Of a stretch of 64,000 bases of DNA, positions 33,993 through 42,858 are shown in pieces. This DNA comes from DASZXJ01 sp035545895. GTDB taxonomy: Bacteria; Planctomycetota; Phycisphaerae; Tepidisphaerales; Tepidisphaeraceae. The translations under genes and the position numbers were made by a program. Below the pieces are notes generated by a model. That model had not been told where the DNA came from. It worked only from the letters and a program-made list of their open reading frames with translations, and did not search any database. Numbering within the stretch: position 1 is the stretch's first letter; every line of letters begins with the position of its first letter. Location of the stretch: contig DASZXJ010000004.1 in NCBI GenBank assembly GCA_035545895.1, positions 1-64,000 of the forward strand, given 5' to 3'.

Positions 33993-34799
33993 ATGAACAG
34001 TATCCTCGATCAAATCATCCAAACCAAGCGACAGGAAGTCGCACAGCGAAAGCTTTCGGCACCGATCGAGAACCTGAAGGCCGCTGCTATTGCCCTGCCG
34101 AGGCCGAGGAACTTCTTCAGCGCGGTGACCAAGCCGCCGGTCAAGCTGCTTAATCTCATTGCCGAGGTCAAAAAAGCGTCCCCCAGCGCGGGTATTATCC
34201 GGCCGGATTTCGACCCGGTCGCCATCGCTCGAACATACGCCGCCGCCGGCGCCGATGCGCTGAGCGTGCTGACCGATGAGAAATACTTTCACGGGCACCT
34301 CAGCTACATCAAATCCATTCGCGAAGCTGTCGAACTGCCGGTGCTTCGCAAGGACTTTATCATCGACGAATACCAGGTCTATGAATCTCGCGTTGCCGGC
34401 GCCGACGCAATTCTGCTGATCGCCGAATGCCTTGAAATGAGCCAGTTGATCGATCTTCAGATTCTCGCCACCGAACTGAACATGACCTGCCTCATCGAGG
34501 TGCATGACATGGAAAACCTGATCCGCGTACGCGACCATGTGATTGGGTTTCCACATCGCGGCTACAGCCTGATCGGGATCAACAATCGCAACTTGAACAC
34601 GTTTAAGACCGACCTGGGTACGACCCTGCGGCTGGCCGAACTGGTCGAAAATCGCGATGTCCTGGTCAGCGAAAGCGGCATCAACCATCGGGCCGATGTT
34701 CAAAAACTTGCCGATGCGGGAGTGCGCGCGATCCTTGTCGGCGAAAGTCTCATGCGCAGCGACGATATTGCCGGCAAGGTTCGCGAAATCCTCTTTTGA
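33993..34799 (+). CDS. trpC: Indole-3-glycerol-phosphate synthase
   Basis: Closes the indole ring in tryptophan synthesis. 268 residues, a single barrel. Motifs: AEVKKASPSAGII (first loop with catalytic Lys), ALSVLTDEKYFHG, LRKDFIIDEYQVYES, AIGIN-type LIGINNRNLNTF and VSESGINHRADV. All residues expected for catalysis appear present. It stands alone without other trp genes. Divergent from the CPBP protease gene, with TTTACA, 16 bases, TATCGT as a possible promoter in between. Confidence 0.94.
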   Translation: MNSILDQIIQTKRQEVAQRKLSAPIENLKAAAIALPRPRNFFSAVTKPPVKLLNLIAEVKKASPSAGIIRPDFDPVAIARTYAAAGADALSVLTDEKYFHGHLSYIKSIREAVELPVLRKDFIIDEYQVYESRVAGADAILLIAECLEMSQLIDLQILATELNMTCLIEVHDMENLIRVRDHVIGFPHRGYSLIGINNRNLNTFKTDLGTTLRLAELVENRDVLVSESGINHRADVQKLADAGVRAILVGESLMRSDDIAGKVREILF

Positions 34800-34881
34800 C
34801 TCTGCCCTCCTCCAGAAAAAAGATTGCATGAGCGGAATTTGTCGGCTCACGCAATCAAGATTCAAATCAAAACAGTTTGAC

Positions 34882-36678
34882 TTACAGACCGCCGCCCGGA
34901 GGCATGGCGCCGGGAGCTCCGCCATTCATCTGCATCTGGGCCTGCAAACCAGCCGCCACAAGGCTTTGCACGAGCGTGGTGGGCACATGCGTATCGATCC
35001 GCAAAGCGGAACCTTCGGATGCAACCGCTACTCCAATCGGCGGTAGATCGGGCGGCAGTTGAACTGGAAGCGCCAAGCCAAATTGCTTGGCATAGCTTAG
35101 AACCGTCGTAGCGAAATCGCCGACCGCCAGGTAGTAGGCAACGATATGTTGCCTGGGAAGCTGCGAGACGACTGCCTTATATCCATCACTGGCTTCAAAT
35201 GGATTGGTGTTCGCCTTGGCGGCTGCGACCGTTGCCGCGAGGGTCGTATCGTTCAAGCCAATGGCTGTAAGCATGATGTCGTTTCCCACGACACCAAACT
35301 GGATAACCTGACCCTGCGGACCATACATCATGTTGAAAACCTGCGCTTGCTGCATGGAGACCGGGTTTTGTGGATTCATTTCGATGGTGGTCGCGAGCGT
35401 GTTGAACGTCACCCCGGCAACGGTCTTGGCGTTGGGGGTGTACGTCATTTTCATTGTTTCCATGCCCGGAGCGCCAATTGCCTTCATCAATTGCTGCTGG
35501 ACAGTAAGCATTTTCGTGTTGGCTTCGATCATTTTGGCTGCGTCGCCACGGTTGATGGCAATCACCTGCATGATGGATTCAGTGCCGAGTGCGCCGCTTG
35601 GCGCGAGCACGCCCACCGTCCCGTTCTTGGCTGAGGCGACAGCGGATTTCACAGCCGTGTAATAGTCCTGCACGGGCGCCATTTCCGGTCCGACCGCCAG
35701 CAATTCCTTGACGATGGGATCGCCAATGTCGGTCAGCAACTGGCTCAGGACGGCCGGGCTGTGGACTCCACCGCCATATGCCAGGTATTTGCCCTTGGGC
35801 AAGCCGCCCAGGTAAGACTCGCTGGTATTGGTCAGGCTACTGGCAATCTTGCCCATGTAACTGGTGGGCTGAAACTCGCCCATGAGGGTCGTGTTGATTC
35901 CTTCGGAAGTCAGCGCCAGGCCGAAAGTGGCGGCATCGGCATCGTTCAGGCAACGTTCCACGCCGTTGAGCGCCTGATTCACCACAACCTTGATGACCGC
36001 GGTAAATTTGGTCGCCTGCGGATTTCGATTTAGCGCAGCTTCCAACGACTGGATCATTTCAGGCCGAGTCTTGGCAAGTTCCGGGCCAACCTTGGATCGC
36101 AACGCAACCATATTTGCATAAAGAATCGCATCCTTGGCGGCGATTTCCCTGGATGTTATGGGAGGCACAACCAATCCAGCACTGGGCTTTTCCGTAACCA
36201 GTTTTTTATTCGGGCTGATGGCCGCGTACTTGCCCCAATTGGCGACATTCACCGGCTGCGGATCGCCGGCGAACTTGATCGCCGAGACATCGCCGTCGGC
36301 GGTCGCGTCTGGCCAGTTGGAAAGAAACGCCTTGTAGTCGGTCACCGGCACGAGAATCAGCATGGCTTCAGATGGATCGCCTCCCACCTTGTCAGGATCG
36401 ACCATGACCCACGCCAAATTGCCGGCGGTATCCAGACCCTGCTGGATATGCGCCTGCATCTGAAGAAATCCAAGCGGATCGGCTGCCGGAGGAAACATGG
36501 CGGCGATTCCCAGGTCCTGGGCAAACTTGGCGAGTTTGTCATTCACCGCTTTGAGATTGTTGACTTGAAATACAACCAGCGTGTCCGGCGGCACCTGCAC
36601 GAGCTGTGCTTGAACCGCACAGTTCAGCAGCATGACCAGCGCAAGTCCCACAACCACCCCTATTTTCATTCGCTTCAT
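34882..36678 (-). CDS. Secreted protein of unknown function
   Basis: About 598 residues, with a signal peptide (MKRMKIGVVVGLALVMLLNC; cleavage probably after VQA) and a Gly/Pro/Met-rich C-terminus (PGAMPPGGG). No membrane segment elsewhere. The body has repeated units with strands and an Ala-rich helix (PDTLVVFQVNNLKAVNDKLAKF-like start) and seems to consist of two or three similar parts. I do not recognise the family. The start was set at the ATG six bases after AAGGAG rather than the ATG one codon earlier. Confidence 0.6.
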   Translation of the reverse strand: MKRMKIGVVVGLALVMLLNCAVQAQLVQVPPDTLVVFQVNNLKAVNDKLAKFAQDLGIAAMFPPAADPLGFLQMQAHIQQGLDTAGNLAWVMVDPDKVGGDPSEAMLILVPVTDYKAFLSNWPDATADGDVSAIKFAGDPQPVNVANWGKYAAISPNKKLVTEKPSAGLVVPPITSREIAAKDAILYANMVALRSKVGPELAKTRPEMIQSLEAALNRNPQATKFTAVIKVVVNQALNGVERCLNDADAATFGLALTSEGINTTLMGEFQPTSYMGKIASSLTNTSESYLGGLPKGKYLAYGGGVHSPAVLSQLLTDIGDPIVKELLAVGPEMAPVQDYYTAVKSAVASAKNGTVGVLAPSGALGTESIMQVIAINRGDAAKMIEANTKMLTVQQQLMKAIGAPGMETMKMTYTPNAKTVAGVTFNTLATTIEMNPQNPVSMQQAQVFNMMYGPQGQVIQFGVVGNDIMLTAIGLNDTTLAATVAAAKANTNPFEASDGYKAVVSQLPRQHIVAYYLAVGDFATTVLSYAKQFGLALPVQLPPDLPPIGVAVASEGSALRIDTHVPTTLVQSLVAAGLQAQMQMNGGAPGAMPPGGGL

Positions 36679-36789
36679 CATGATCTCCTTATGGAACGGC
36701 CAGTATGGTACACATCGCCCCGCCGGGGTCAAAAGGCCTTTGTCTATAAAATTCCGCAAGTTCTATATGCGGGCATAGACGAGCGACGA

Positions 36790-36795
36790 TACAAT
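36790..36795 (+). promoter_or_regulatory. -10 box close to the moaA start
   Basis: TACAAT eight bases before the ATG at 36804; no ribosome-binding site in between. Confidence 0.4.
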
Positions 36796-36803
36796 TTTGT
36801 TCA

Positions 36804-37949
36804 ATGCGTCTGGAGATTTTTCCAATCGCCCGCAACCTTGATACCGGCCCGCAGTCGATCGGGGCGGTGCGCGTTCTGCGAATCAGTCTCACGGATCGAT
36901 GCAACTTCCGCTGCGCGTATTGCATGCCGGCGGATGGCGTGCCCTGGCTTCCAAAAGACAATCTGCTGACTTTTGAAGAGATTTGCGACGTGGTGCGCGC
37001 CGCGATCGAAGTACACGGCATCCACCGATTCAAACTGACCGGTGGCGAGCCGACCGTTCGCCATGGGCTTTGCGATCTGGTCATGATGCTGCGCCGAATA
37101 CCCGGCATTGAAGATCTTTCCCTCACAACCAACGGCATGCTTCTTCAGGATTTGGCATATCCGCTCAAACAGGCCGGCATTGATCGGGTGACGGTCAGTA
37201 TCGATAGCCTTCGATCCGACCGTTTCGCCAAAATCACCCGCACCGGCGATTTAACCCAGGTGTTGAAAGGTTTGGATGCCGCTGAAGATGCCGAACTATT
37301 GCCTTTGAAAATCAATTGTGTCGTCATGCGCGGGACCAACGATGATGAAGTAGCCGACTTTGCGAGGCTCACGCTCAATCGACGGCTTACGGTTCGTTTT
37401 ATCGAATATATGCCTCTCGGCGATGCGGCGGTTTTACATTCTCGTGATACGGGCGTCTCGTCCGTGGTCAATGCGTCGCACGGGCGAGACACCCGTGTCA
37501 CAGTAGATGCATTGGAGACCGGCCCCGCCGGGGGCTGTGGCGCGCAAGACCGCGGAGATGTCTTTATCTCAGAAACTCAAGTGCGGCAAACAATTGAATC
37601 GGAACTCGGCCCGCTCATTCCAATCGATCGCACCAGCGAAGGGGGCGTCGGACCGGCCAAGGTCTTCCAGCTTGCCTTGGGTAATCCCCTGGGCCGAATC
37701 GGGTTCATCAGCGCCATGTCCGAGCCTTTCTGCTCGACCTGCAACCGCCTGCGCCTCACCGCAGATGGCGTACTGCGAAGCTGTTTATTTGAAGGTGGCG
37801 AAGTGGCCATCCGCGATGTGCTGCGAAACGAGCCCTTGCCGAACCGACGCCGGCAAGCCATCGCCCAGGCGATGACCGAATGCGTCCGCCTCAAGCCTCA
37901 AACCCACAGCCAACACGGCAACCAGCAAATGAGCCGTATCGGTGGATGA
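36804..37949 (+). CDS. moaA: GTP 3',8-cyclase MoaA (molybdenum cofactor) with an in-frame repeat insertion
   Basis: Radical-SAM enzyme making 3',8-cH2-GTP from GTP. N-terminal cluster Cys33, Cys37, Cys40 (CNFRCAYC); C-terminal cluster Cys in FCSTCNRLRLTADG and SCLF; and the C-terminal double Gly (MSRIGG) that enters the active site. About 40 residues starting near 212 (HSRDTGVSSVV to GAQDRGDV) have no counterpart in MoaA, and the first part is encoded by a palindromic repeat. The insertion falls between the barrel and the C-terminal cluster domain, keeps the frame, and all catalytic parts remain. No other moa gene lies nearby. Confidence 0.9.
   Translation: MRLEIFPIARNLDTGPQSIGAVRVLRISLTDRCNFRCAYCMPADGVPWLPKDNLLTFEEICDVVRAAIEVHGIHRFKLTGGEPTVRHGLCDLVMMLRRIPGIEDLSLTTNGMLLQDLAYPLKQAGIDRVTVSIDSLRSDRFAKITRTGDLTQVLKGLDAAEDAELLPLKINCVVMRGTNDDEVADFARLTLNRRLTVRFIEYMPLGDAAVLHSRDTGVSSVVNASHGRDTRVTVDALETGPAGGCGAQDRGDVFISETQVRQTIESELGPLIPIDRTSEGGVGPAKVFQLALGNPLGRIGFISAMSEPFCSTCNRLRLTADGVLRSCLFEGGEVAIRDVLRNEPLPNRRRQAIAQAMTECVRLKPQTHSQHGNQQMSRIGG
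37444..37501. repeat. 23-base-arm palindrome in frame inside moaA
   Basis: Arms 37444-37466 and 37479-37501 are reverse complements with three mismatches (GTGATACGGGCGTCTCGTCC against the same with C/T changes), separated by 12 bases. Read in frame as DTGVSSVVNASHGRDTRVT. Confidence 0.85.
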
Positions 37950-38149
37950 GTTCAAACCAGTGAATCACCCTACTGTGCTTGTTGCGCATCTGAAGCATTG
38001 CCGGCGCAACGCACGCTCGGGGCCGAATAACGAAGATCATTGCCCTGTCGAGTGAAACTCTTCTACAAGTCGGACGGAGAGAATTGGGGTGATTGCGCTG
38101 AAGGCGACATTTTCGCGCAACGCAGCATAAACGGATAGCGGCTGCGGTT

Positions 38150-38536
38150 TTAGGATGAAGCAAAGTGCTGCTGCCATTCTTGGGCCGGCCCATTAAAGAG
38201 CAGCGACACACTTGCCAGAACATCGCGGCCAAGGATGCCGCGCTCATCGTCGATAATCAGGTATCGGCCTCGAAAGGTCTTTTGAAGAAAAATCATGTCC
38301 AGATCGACGGCTTGAGTTCTACTACGACTCCCGTCAAAACCGATCAATTCATATTGGAGCGCTGGATCAGGAGTAATGCCAAGGCGAGCGATTGCACTGC
38401 GCGGAAGCAAAGTCGTATCAGCGCCGGTGTCGAGAAGGAGAAGTACATCAGAGACGCTTGCGCCACCAGCGATGCGCAACATAACTTGGGCGACCGGTGC
38501 GGGCGGATCGTAGTGCAGAGCGTCATAGCCTGGCAT
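38150..38536 (-). CDS. Retropepsin-like aspartic protease, clan AA
   Basis: 128 residues with a single retropepsin domain: DTGADTTLLPRSAIARLG is the catalytic Asp-Thr-Gly region, and the later LIIDDERGILGRDVL fits the second conserved segment of these small proteases. They work as homodimers. Its ATG overlaps the stop codon of the small upstream gene by 14 bp, so the two are coupled. The same frame extends upstream but would overlap that gene. No signal peptide, so it is probably cytoplasmic. Confidence 0.78.
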   Translation of the reverse strand: MPGYDALHYDPPAPVAQVMLRIAGGASVSDVLLLLDTGADTTLLPRSAIARLGITPDPALQYELIGFDGSRSRTQAVDLDMIFLQKTFRGRYLIIDDERGILGRDVLASVSLLFNGPAQEWQQHFASS

Positions 38537-38747
38537 CGGGGGAACGCTCCACGATCTTTTTGCGAAAATCTCTGGACTGACTCGGATCAGCGAGGTGCGG
38601 GCTGTGAATCCGAGGATGAACTGCAGTTGACTTGGCACTTTCGCCGACGGAGGCCTGGCCCAGGAGTTCACGGAGTTTGGCTTCCACCAAAGCCAATTCT
38701 GCTGAACTGAGGCGGGGCAACTCGGCAATGATTTCCGCAGTACTCAT
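38523..38747 (-). CDS. Small protein paired with the retropepsin
   Basis: 74 residues starting STAEIIAELPRLSSAELALV, which resembles the helical start of addiction-module antitoxins, followed by LVEAKLRELL and a disordered, basic tail. Two ATGs exist (38759 and 38747); a TATAAT overlaps the first and lies ten bases before the second, so the second is preferred. The gene overlaps the retropepsin gene downstream. Function unknown; the layout is that of an antitoxin-first or regulator-first pair. Confidence 0.6.
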   Translation of the reverse strand: MSTAEIIAELPRLSSAELALVEAKLRELLGQASVGESAKSTAVHPRIHSPHLADPSQSRDFRKKIVERSPDARL

Positions 38748-38757
38748 GTCGATGGAC

Positions 38758-38763
38758 ATTATA
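38758..38763 (-). promoter_or_regulatory. -10 box of the small-protein/retropepsin pair
   Basis: Perfect TATAAT on the minus strand, ten bases before the ATG at 38747. Confidence 0.45.
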
Positions 38764-38870
38764 GCATGAAATTGAAACGCCGACAGACGTAATATGATGG
38801 CCTGCTCAACTACTTAACCAAGTCATCTAAAACAGCCCGTGCGGCATTGATCTTGCCATCAAACCCACCT

Positions 38871-39863
38871 TTAGCCTGGCTGCGTCGTGGCTATTACCGG
38901 TTTGGCGCCAATTCCGTCCCTGGATTGCGTGATTGGCTTGATCGAGCCGTCAGGGTTGTAGAAAAGTTCTTCCACACAGACCGATCGGCGCCATTCATCG
39001 CCGTTGGATAGTTCAACGTTATGATAGAAGAAGTAGGACTTGCCCTTGAATTCGATGATCGCTTGATGGTTCGTGCCGCTGTTCGGGATGACATCGTTGA
39101 TCACGCCGCGCCACGTCCATGGGCCGGTGACTTTGGCGGCCGTCATATAAGCAATTTTTTCGGGAAAGTCGTACGCATATGAAAGGTAGTACAGCCCTTT
39201 GTATTTGTGAACCCAAGGGGCTTCTGTGAACTTTGGAACTTCCAACGTCACGATGGGACCGTCCATTTCGATCATGTTGGACTTGAGTTTCACAAAGTGG
39301 CAGACCGTGTTGCCCCAGAACAGAAAAGCCTGGCCATCGTCATCAATGAAGATGGTTGGATCGATGTCATCCCAGTCCATCACTCGGCCGATCTTCGGAT
39401 CAAACGGCGCCGGTGTCATGTCGTTGGTAATCAGCGCCTTGCCAATAGCGTCAACGAACGGCCCGGTCGGGCTATCGGAAACCGCCACACCAATCGCAAA
39501 GCCGTTGACCGTGCGATGGCTCATGGGCACGTACCAGTAGAACTTGCCGCTGCGCTCGATGACCTGGCCCGCCCACGCGTTGGCGCGCGCCCAGGGAAAA
39601 GCGCGCAGAGACAGTGGCGAGCCATGATCGGTCCAGTTGATCATGTCATCGCTTGAAAAACATCGCCAATCGCGCATGACAAACCGTTTGTTGTTGGACG
39701 GCGCTTCATCGTGGCCGGTGTAGAGATAGACGCGCCCGTTATAAACCAGCGCTGCCGGATCGGCGGTATATATGCCTCGAATCAACGGGTTGTCAGCGCG
39801 AGCGATGCCTGCAAAGAGCACCGCAACCCACGCTGCCATCATCGCCGGAAAGGTTCGATTCAT
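38871..39863 (-). CDS. Secreted glycoside hydrolase family 43 protein
   Basis: Five-bladed propeller glycosidase, probably an arabinosidase or xylosidase. 330 residues, with signal peptide (MNRTFPAMMAAWVAVLFAGI, cleaved near ARA-DNP). The general base is the Asp in YTADPAALVYNG, the Asp modulating pKa is in DIDPTIFIDDDG, and the acid Glu is probably in FTEAPWVHKYKG. The frame is open 22 codons higher into the cupin gene, but the ATG at 39863 gives a clean signal peptide. It follows the cupin gene by 35 bp and is probably co-transcribed with it. Confidence 0.87.
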   Translation of the reverse strand: MNRTFPAMMAAWVAVLFAGIARADNPLIRGIYTADPAALVYNGRVYLYTGHDEAPSNNKRFVMRDWRCFSSDDMINWTDHGSPLSLRAFPWARANAWAGQVIERSGKFYWYVPMSHRTVNGFAIGVAVSDSPTGPFVDAIGKALITNDMTPAPFDPKIGRVMDWDDIDPTIFIDDDGQAFLFWGNTVCHFVKLKSNMIEMDGPIVTLEVPKFTEAPWVHKYKGLYYLSYAYDFPEKIAYMTAAKVTGPWTWRGVINDVIPNSGTNHQAIIEFKGKSYFFYHNVELSNGDEWRRSVCVEELFYNPDGSIKPITQSRDGIGAKPVIATTQPG

Positions 39864-39898
39864 TTTTCTTGATTCCTGTTTTGATCGGTGGATGAGCG

Positions 39899-40258
39899 TT
39901 ATTTCGCCTGTCCGGTGGCTGCAGTCCAAATACGGAAGACGTAGTAGGTCGCCGGGACATTGCCGGTATTTTTCCAGCCGTGTAAATCGTTTGGCGCGAT
40001 GTGAATGATCGAGCCCGTTTCCATCTTCGTGAATTGGCCGTTGATCATGGCAGTGAGGGTGCCGTCTTTGACAATCATGATTTCCTCTTCGGGATGCTGA
40101 TGCGGCTCGTGTGCCTGCTGGCCGGGATTGAGCGTGGTGGAATGGACCGCAAGCCTGTCGAGCGTGGCGGTTTGAGAGTCGAAGAATGGTCGCCGCGATC
40201 CCACAGGCGTCGGCTCGGCGGGAATCTGATTCCAGTTGTAAACGGCGGATTTGAGCAT
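39899..40258 (-). CDS. Small cupin-domain protein
   Basis: 119 residues, a single cupin barrel. The first motif appears as HEPHQHPEEEIMIVKDG, with two His and a Glu that bind metal, and the second as GSIIHIAPNDLHGWKN. The upstream GAGGA sits well for the ATG. It is the first gene of a pair with GH43, so it may act on a sugar or sugar acid (such proteins can be isomerases or regulators); the reaction cannot be stated. Confidence 0.82.
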   Translation of the reverse strand: MLKSAVYNWNQIPAEPTPVGSRRPFFDSQTATLDRLAVHSTTLNPGQQAHEPHQHPEEEIMIVKDGTLTAMINGQFTKMETGSIIHIAPNDLHGWKNTGNVPATYYVFRIWTAATGQAK

Positions 40259-40395
40259 TTTGAAAATTCCTCGGTTTGGATGGTCATTATCGCGAGGGAA
40301 TCGGACGAGTCGAGACGGGCCGGCTTAAAAAGCACGAGCCCGATCGACAAATACTTTCGTTGAAAAGACTGCCAAATGGAGATATCGTCCTCTAC

Positions 40396-40638
40396 ATGAC
40401 CACTCTGCAGATCAAGCAGCAGGCTCTTGCATTGAAGCCTCAAGAACGGCTTCGGCTGGTTCAGGATATCTGGGATAGCCTGGTTGAGGAGTCAGCATCG
40501 GTACGTATTTCTGAGCACCATCGGCGATTGATCAATCAGCGACTGGCCGAGCATAGTCAAAACCCCCAAGCCGCCATCACTCTGGCTGAAGCCCAGAGTC
40601 GCATCCGCAAACATCTTGCCGACAAACGCAAGAAATGA
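40396..40638 (+). CDS. Addiction-module antitoxin (RelB/ParD-like, TIGR02574 type)
   Basis: 80 residues. The start, QIKQQALALKPQERLRLVQD, then IWDSLVEES, is the hallmark of this antitoxin group (often seen with ParE/RelE toxins). The C-terminal 25 residues are helical and basic (IRKHLADKRKK) and should bind the toxin. ATG at 40396; overlaps the toxin gene by 4 bp (ATGA). Confidence 0.85.
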   Translation: MTTLQIKQQALALKPQERLRLVQDIWDSLVEESASVRISEHHRRLINQRLAEHSQNPQAAITLAEAQSRIRKHLADKRKK

Positions 40639-40934
40639 TGCTGCCAGTCCGACTCCATCTGGAAGTTGTGAACGATCTGTCACAAGCAGCGGACTGGTAC
40701 AACAACCAATGCCCGAAACTTGGGAACGAATTTCTGGATGCAGCGTATCGGGCCTTTGACCTGTTGGCTTCGCGCCCAAAGTCGTTTCCGATTGTCCACA
40801 AGCACGTTCGCCGAGCGCTAATGCGCCGATTCCCGTATGCCATCTATTTCAAAATTGAGCATGAGTCGATCATGGTGCTAGTCGTTATCCACACCGCGCG
40901 ATCGCCCCAAGGGTGGAAGCAGCGACTGAGGTAA
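40635..40934 (+). CDS. ParE/RelE-family toxin
   Basis: 99 residues with the ParE fold: an N-terminal strand, the helix VVNDLSQAADWYNNQ, then the helix EFLDAAYRAFDLLASRP, and the C-terminal sheet ALMRRFPYAIYFKIE with HTAR near the end. It either inhibits gyrase or cuts mRNA on the ribosome; the family cannot be split on sequence alone. Coupled by ATGA overlap to its antitoxin. The 179 bp after it hold no gene. Confidence 0.85.
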   Translation: MMLPVRLHLEVVNDLSQAADWYNNQCPKLGNEFLDAAYRAFDLLASRPKSFPIVHKHVRRALMRRFPYAIYFKIEHESIMVLVVIHTARSPQGWKQRLR

Positions 40935-41098
40935 ATTCGACGGTCGCCAACATCATGTGCCCTCAGTCCTTGAATACGTAATAATGGGCCCATAAAGCAC
41001 GGGGAAACATCACTTTTTCTGCACCCTCGGGCGATACCTCATGCGACCGGAACCGCCTGCCGATGAATCGAAGCAGGGTATCAGCATTCGATCTGTCC

Positions 41099-41104
41099 TA
41101 TAAT
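41099..41104 (+). promoter_or_regulatory. -10 box close to the DHH phosphoesterase start
   Basis: TATAAT in the context TGTCCTATAAT, nine bases before the ATG at 41114. Confidence 0.45.
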
Positions 41105-41113
41105 TGACAAAGC

Positions 41114-42214
41114 ATGTCCACAGCAACTGCATTCATCGCGTCGTGCGTCCAGACGGCCAAGGGAAAGGCTGCCGTCGTCCAACGCGGTTCGCGCGGAAGA
41201 CCCCACGCCCGAAAACTCCTGCAGGTGCTGGCCGACAAGAAAAACATACTCGTTACAACGCATCAACATCCCGATCCGGATGCGCTCGGATCGAGCCTGG
41301 CGCTTTGCCAGCTATTAAGCCTCAAGCTCAAGGACGCCAAGGTCAGTATGTCGATCAAGGGCCGGATCGGCGGCGGCGTGAACGACGCGTTTACCCGGCA
41401 CACGCCTCTGAGCCTCGTGCCCTGGGACGATCACACGCTTGAAGATTATGACGCGATCGTGCTCCTGGACGTTCAGCCGATGTTTGCATACAGCCCCCTG
41501 CCACCGGACATTTCACCGATCGCGGTGATCGACCACCATCCGGCCCCGGGACGAAAACTGAAATTCCCCTTCAGCGACATTCGCACGGATGTTGGCGCAA
41601 CGTGCTCGATCATCTTCAGCTATTTCATGGAACTGGAGACCGAGATTCCGCCGGACCTAGCGGCCACGATGCTCTACGCGATTGAGACCGACCTTGCCGG
41701 CGCGGTCGGGATGCCCGGAAGCCTGGACAATCTCGCGGTTTCAAGCCTGACGCTCGTGGCCAACATGGAAAAGCTGTACCTGATGCGCTACGTCGATCTG
41801 CCGCAAAGTTATTACAACGCCTACTTTTCCGGGCTGAGTAATGCAGTCATTCACGACAACGCAGTGATGAGTTTCATTGGCGAGATTGATTCGCTTGAAC
41901 AGCCGGCCATCATTGCGGACTTTTTAATGCGTCACGACAAGGTGCAGTGGGCGCTGGTGACGGCCGTCAATAACGGCAAATTGATCTTCAGCCTGCGCAC
42001 CAGCGACTTGAAACGTTCGGCGGGACAAATCGCTCGGAGACTCATTCGCAACATTGGCGAGGGAGGCGGCCATCGCGCCAAAGCGGGCGGATACGTGAAG
42101 CTGGAAAATGGCTCGCCCACCGAAATTGACCGCGTCCGCCAGTTGCTTCGAACGCGTCTGCTCCGCGCTCTCAAGATCAAATCGACACGCGGGCAAAAGC
42201 TGGTGGGTGGGTAA
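41114..42214 (+). CDS. DHH/DHHA1 phosphoesterase (NrnA-like)
   Basis: 366 residues. The first motif is HQHPDPDALGS (50-60), the DHH motif is VIDHHPAPG (Asp140-His141-His142) and the C-terminal DHHA1 domain ends with GGGHRAKAGGYV. Enzymes of this group degrade short oligoribonucleotides and pAp or cyclic dinucleotide products; which substrate applies is not decided by sequence. About 30 basic residues precede the domain. The last 12 codons are basic. Confidence 0.86.
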   Translation: MSTATAFIASCVQTAKGKAAVVQRGSRGRPHARKLLQVLADKKNILVTTHQHPDPDALGSSLALCQLLSLKLKDAKVSMSIKGRIGGGVNDAFTRHTPLSLVPWDDHTLEDYDAIVLLDVQPMFAYSPLPPDISPIAVIDHHPAPGRKLKFPFSDIRTDVGATCSIIFSYFMELETEIPPDLAATMLYAIETDLAGAVGMPGSLDNLAVSSLTLVANMEKLYLMRYVDLPQSYYNAYFSGLSNAVIHDNAVMSFIGEIDSLEQPAIIADFLMRHDKVQWALVTAVNNGKLIFSLRTSDLKRSAGQIARRLIRNIGEGGGHRAKAGGYVKLENGSPTEIDRVRQLLRTRLLRALKIKSTRGQKLVGG

Positions 42215-42324
42215 ATCCCCCTACCTTCACATCGTGTCATCATCGCTTGCGAAAAACGTTCATTTAATCGTAAAATCATGCAAACCTTCCCATGGCGAGG
42301 AAGTCTATTTCTGGGGAAATGAAT

Positions 42325-42858
42325 ATGCGGAACACGATGATTCGCTTTACGTTTGTGCTGATATGTGCTGCGTCGCTTTTGTGGCTCATTCCATCAGGTT
42401 CGATTCGGGGGCAAACAACTGCGCCTGCCGGCAAGGGCGGCATCAAGGGAACGGTTAGAACCGCCGACGGCCAGCCCGCGAGCGGCCTGCTCATGGTTCT
42501 CTACAAAGGTGATGCCCGTCCAAGTGGCGGCGGTGGTGGTGGCGGACGCCGTGGAAGTGGCGGCAGCGGCGGCGGAACGCGAGCGAACAATCCGCCCCCG
42601 CTGACGAATGCCACGACCGATTCGCAGGGAAATTACAAATTCGGAAATCTCGATCCGGGCAAATATACTGTTTACGCTGGCGGCCCCCCCGCTGCCGGCA
42701 ATGCCCGCGGAGGCGGATCGCGCGGCAATGGCTCGGCTGAGGTCAAGGATGGCGCAACCGCTACGGTGGATATTCAACTCGCCCCCGCGCCGGTTCGAAG
42801 CGGAGGCACGGGTGGACAAGGTGGCGGTGGTGGCGGCGGACGCCGACGCGGCGGCTGA
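42325..42858 (+). CDS. Secreted Gly-rich protein with a carboxypeptidase-regulatory-like domain
   Basis: 177 residues. Signal peptide (MRNTMIRFTFVLICAASLLW), then a beta-sandwich of the carboxypeptidase-regulatory-like type (GIKGTVRTADGQPASGLLMV, then TDSQGNYKFGNLDPGKYTVYA) interrupted by a Gly/Arg-rich loop. The C-terminus is another Gly/Arg run. GGGG eight bases before the ATG at 42325 decides the start. Probably an extracellular or cell-surface protein; function unknown. Confidence 0.6.
   Translation: MRNTMIRFTFVLICAASLLWLIPSGSIRGQTTAPAGKGGIKGTVRTADGQPASGLLMVLYKGDARPSGGGGGGGRRGSGGSGGGTRANNPPPLTNATTDSQGNYKFGNLDPGKYTVYAGGPPAAGNARGGGSRGNGSAEVKDGATATVDIQLAPAPVRSGGTGGQGGGGGGGRRRGG

Noticed and set aside
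33954..34925. 323-codon open frame antisense to trpC
   Set aside because: trpC has all family motifs; the antisense frame has none.
37950..38149. Possible small gene in the 200-bp gap after moaA
   Set aside because: The only open frames here run into the retropepsin or moaA genes in the wrong frame and have no start signal; I see nothing definite in the gap.
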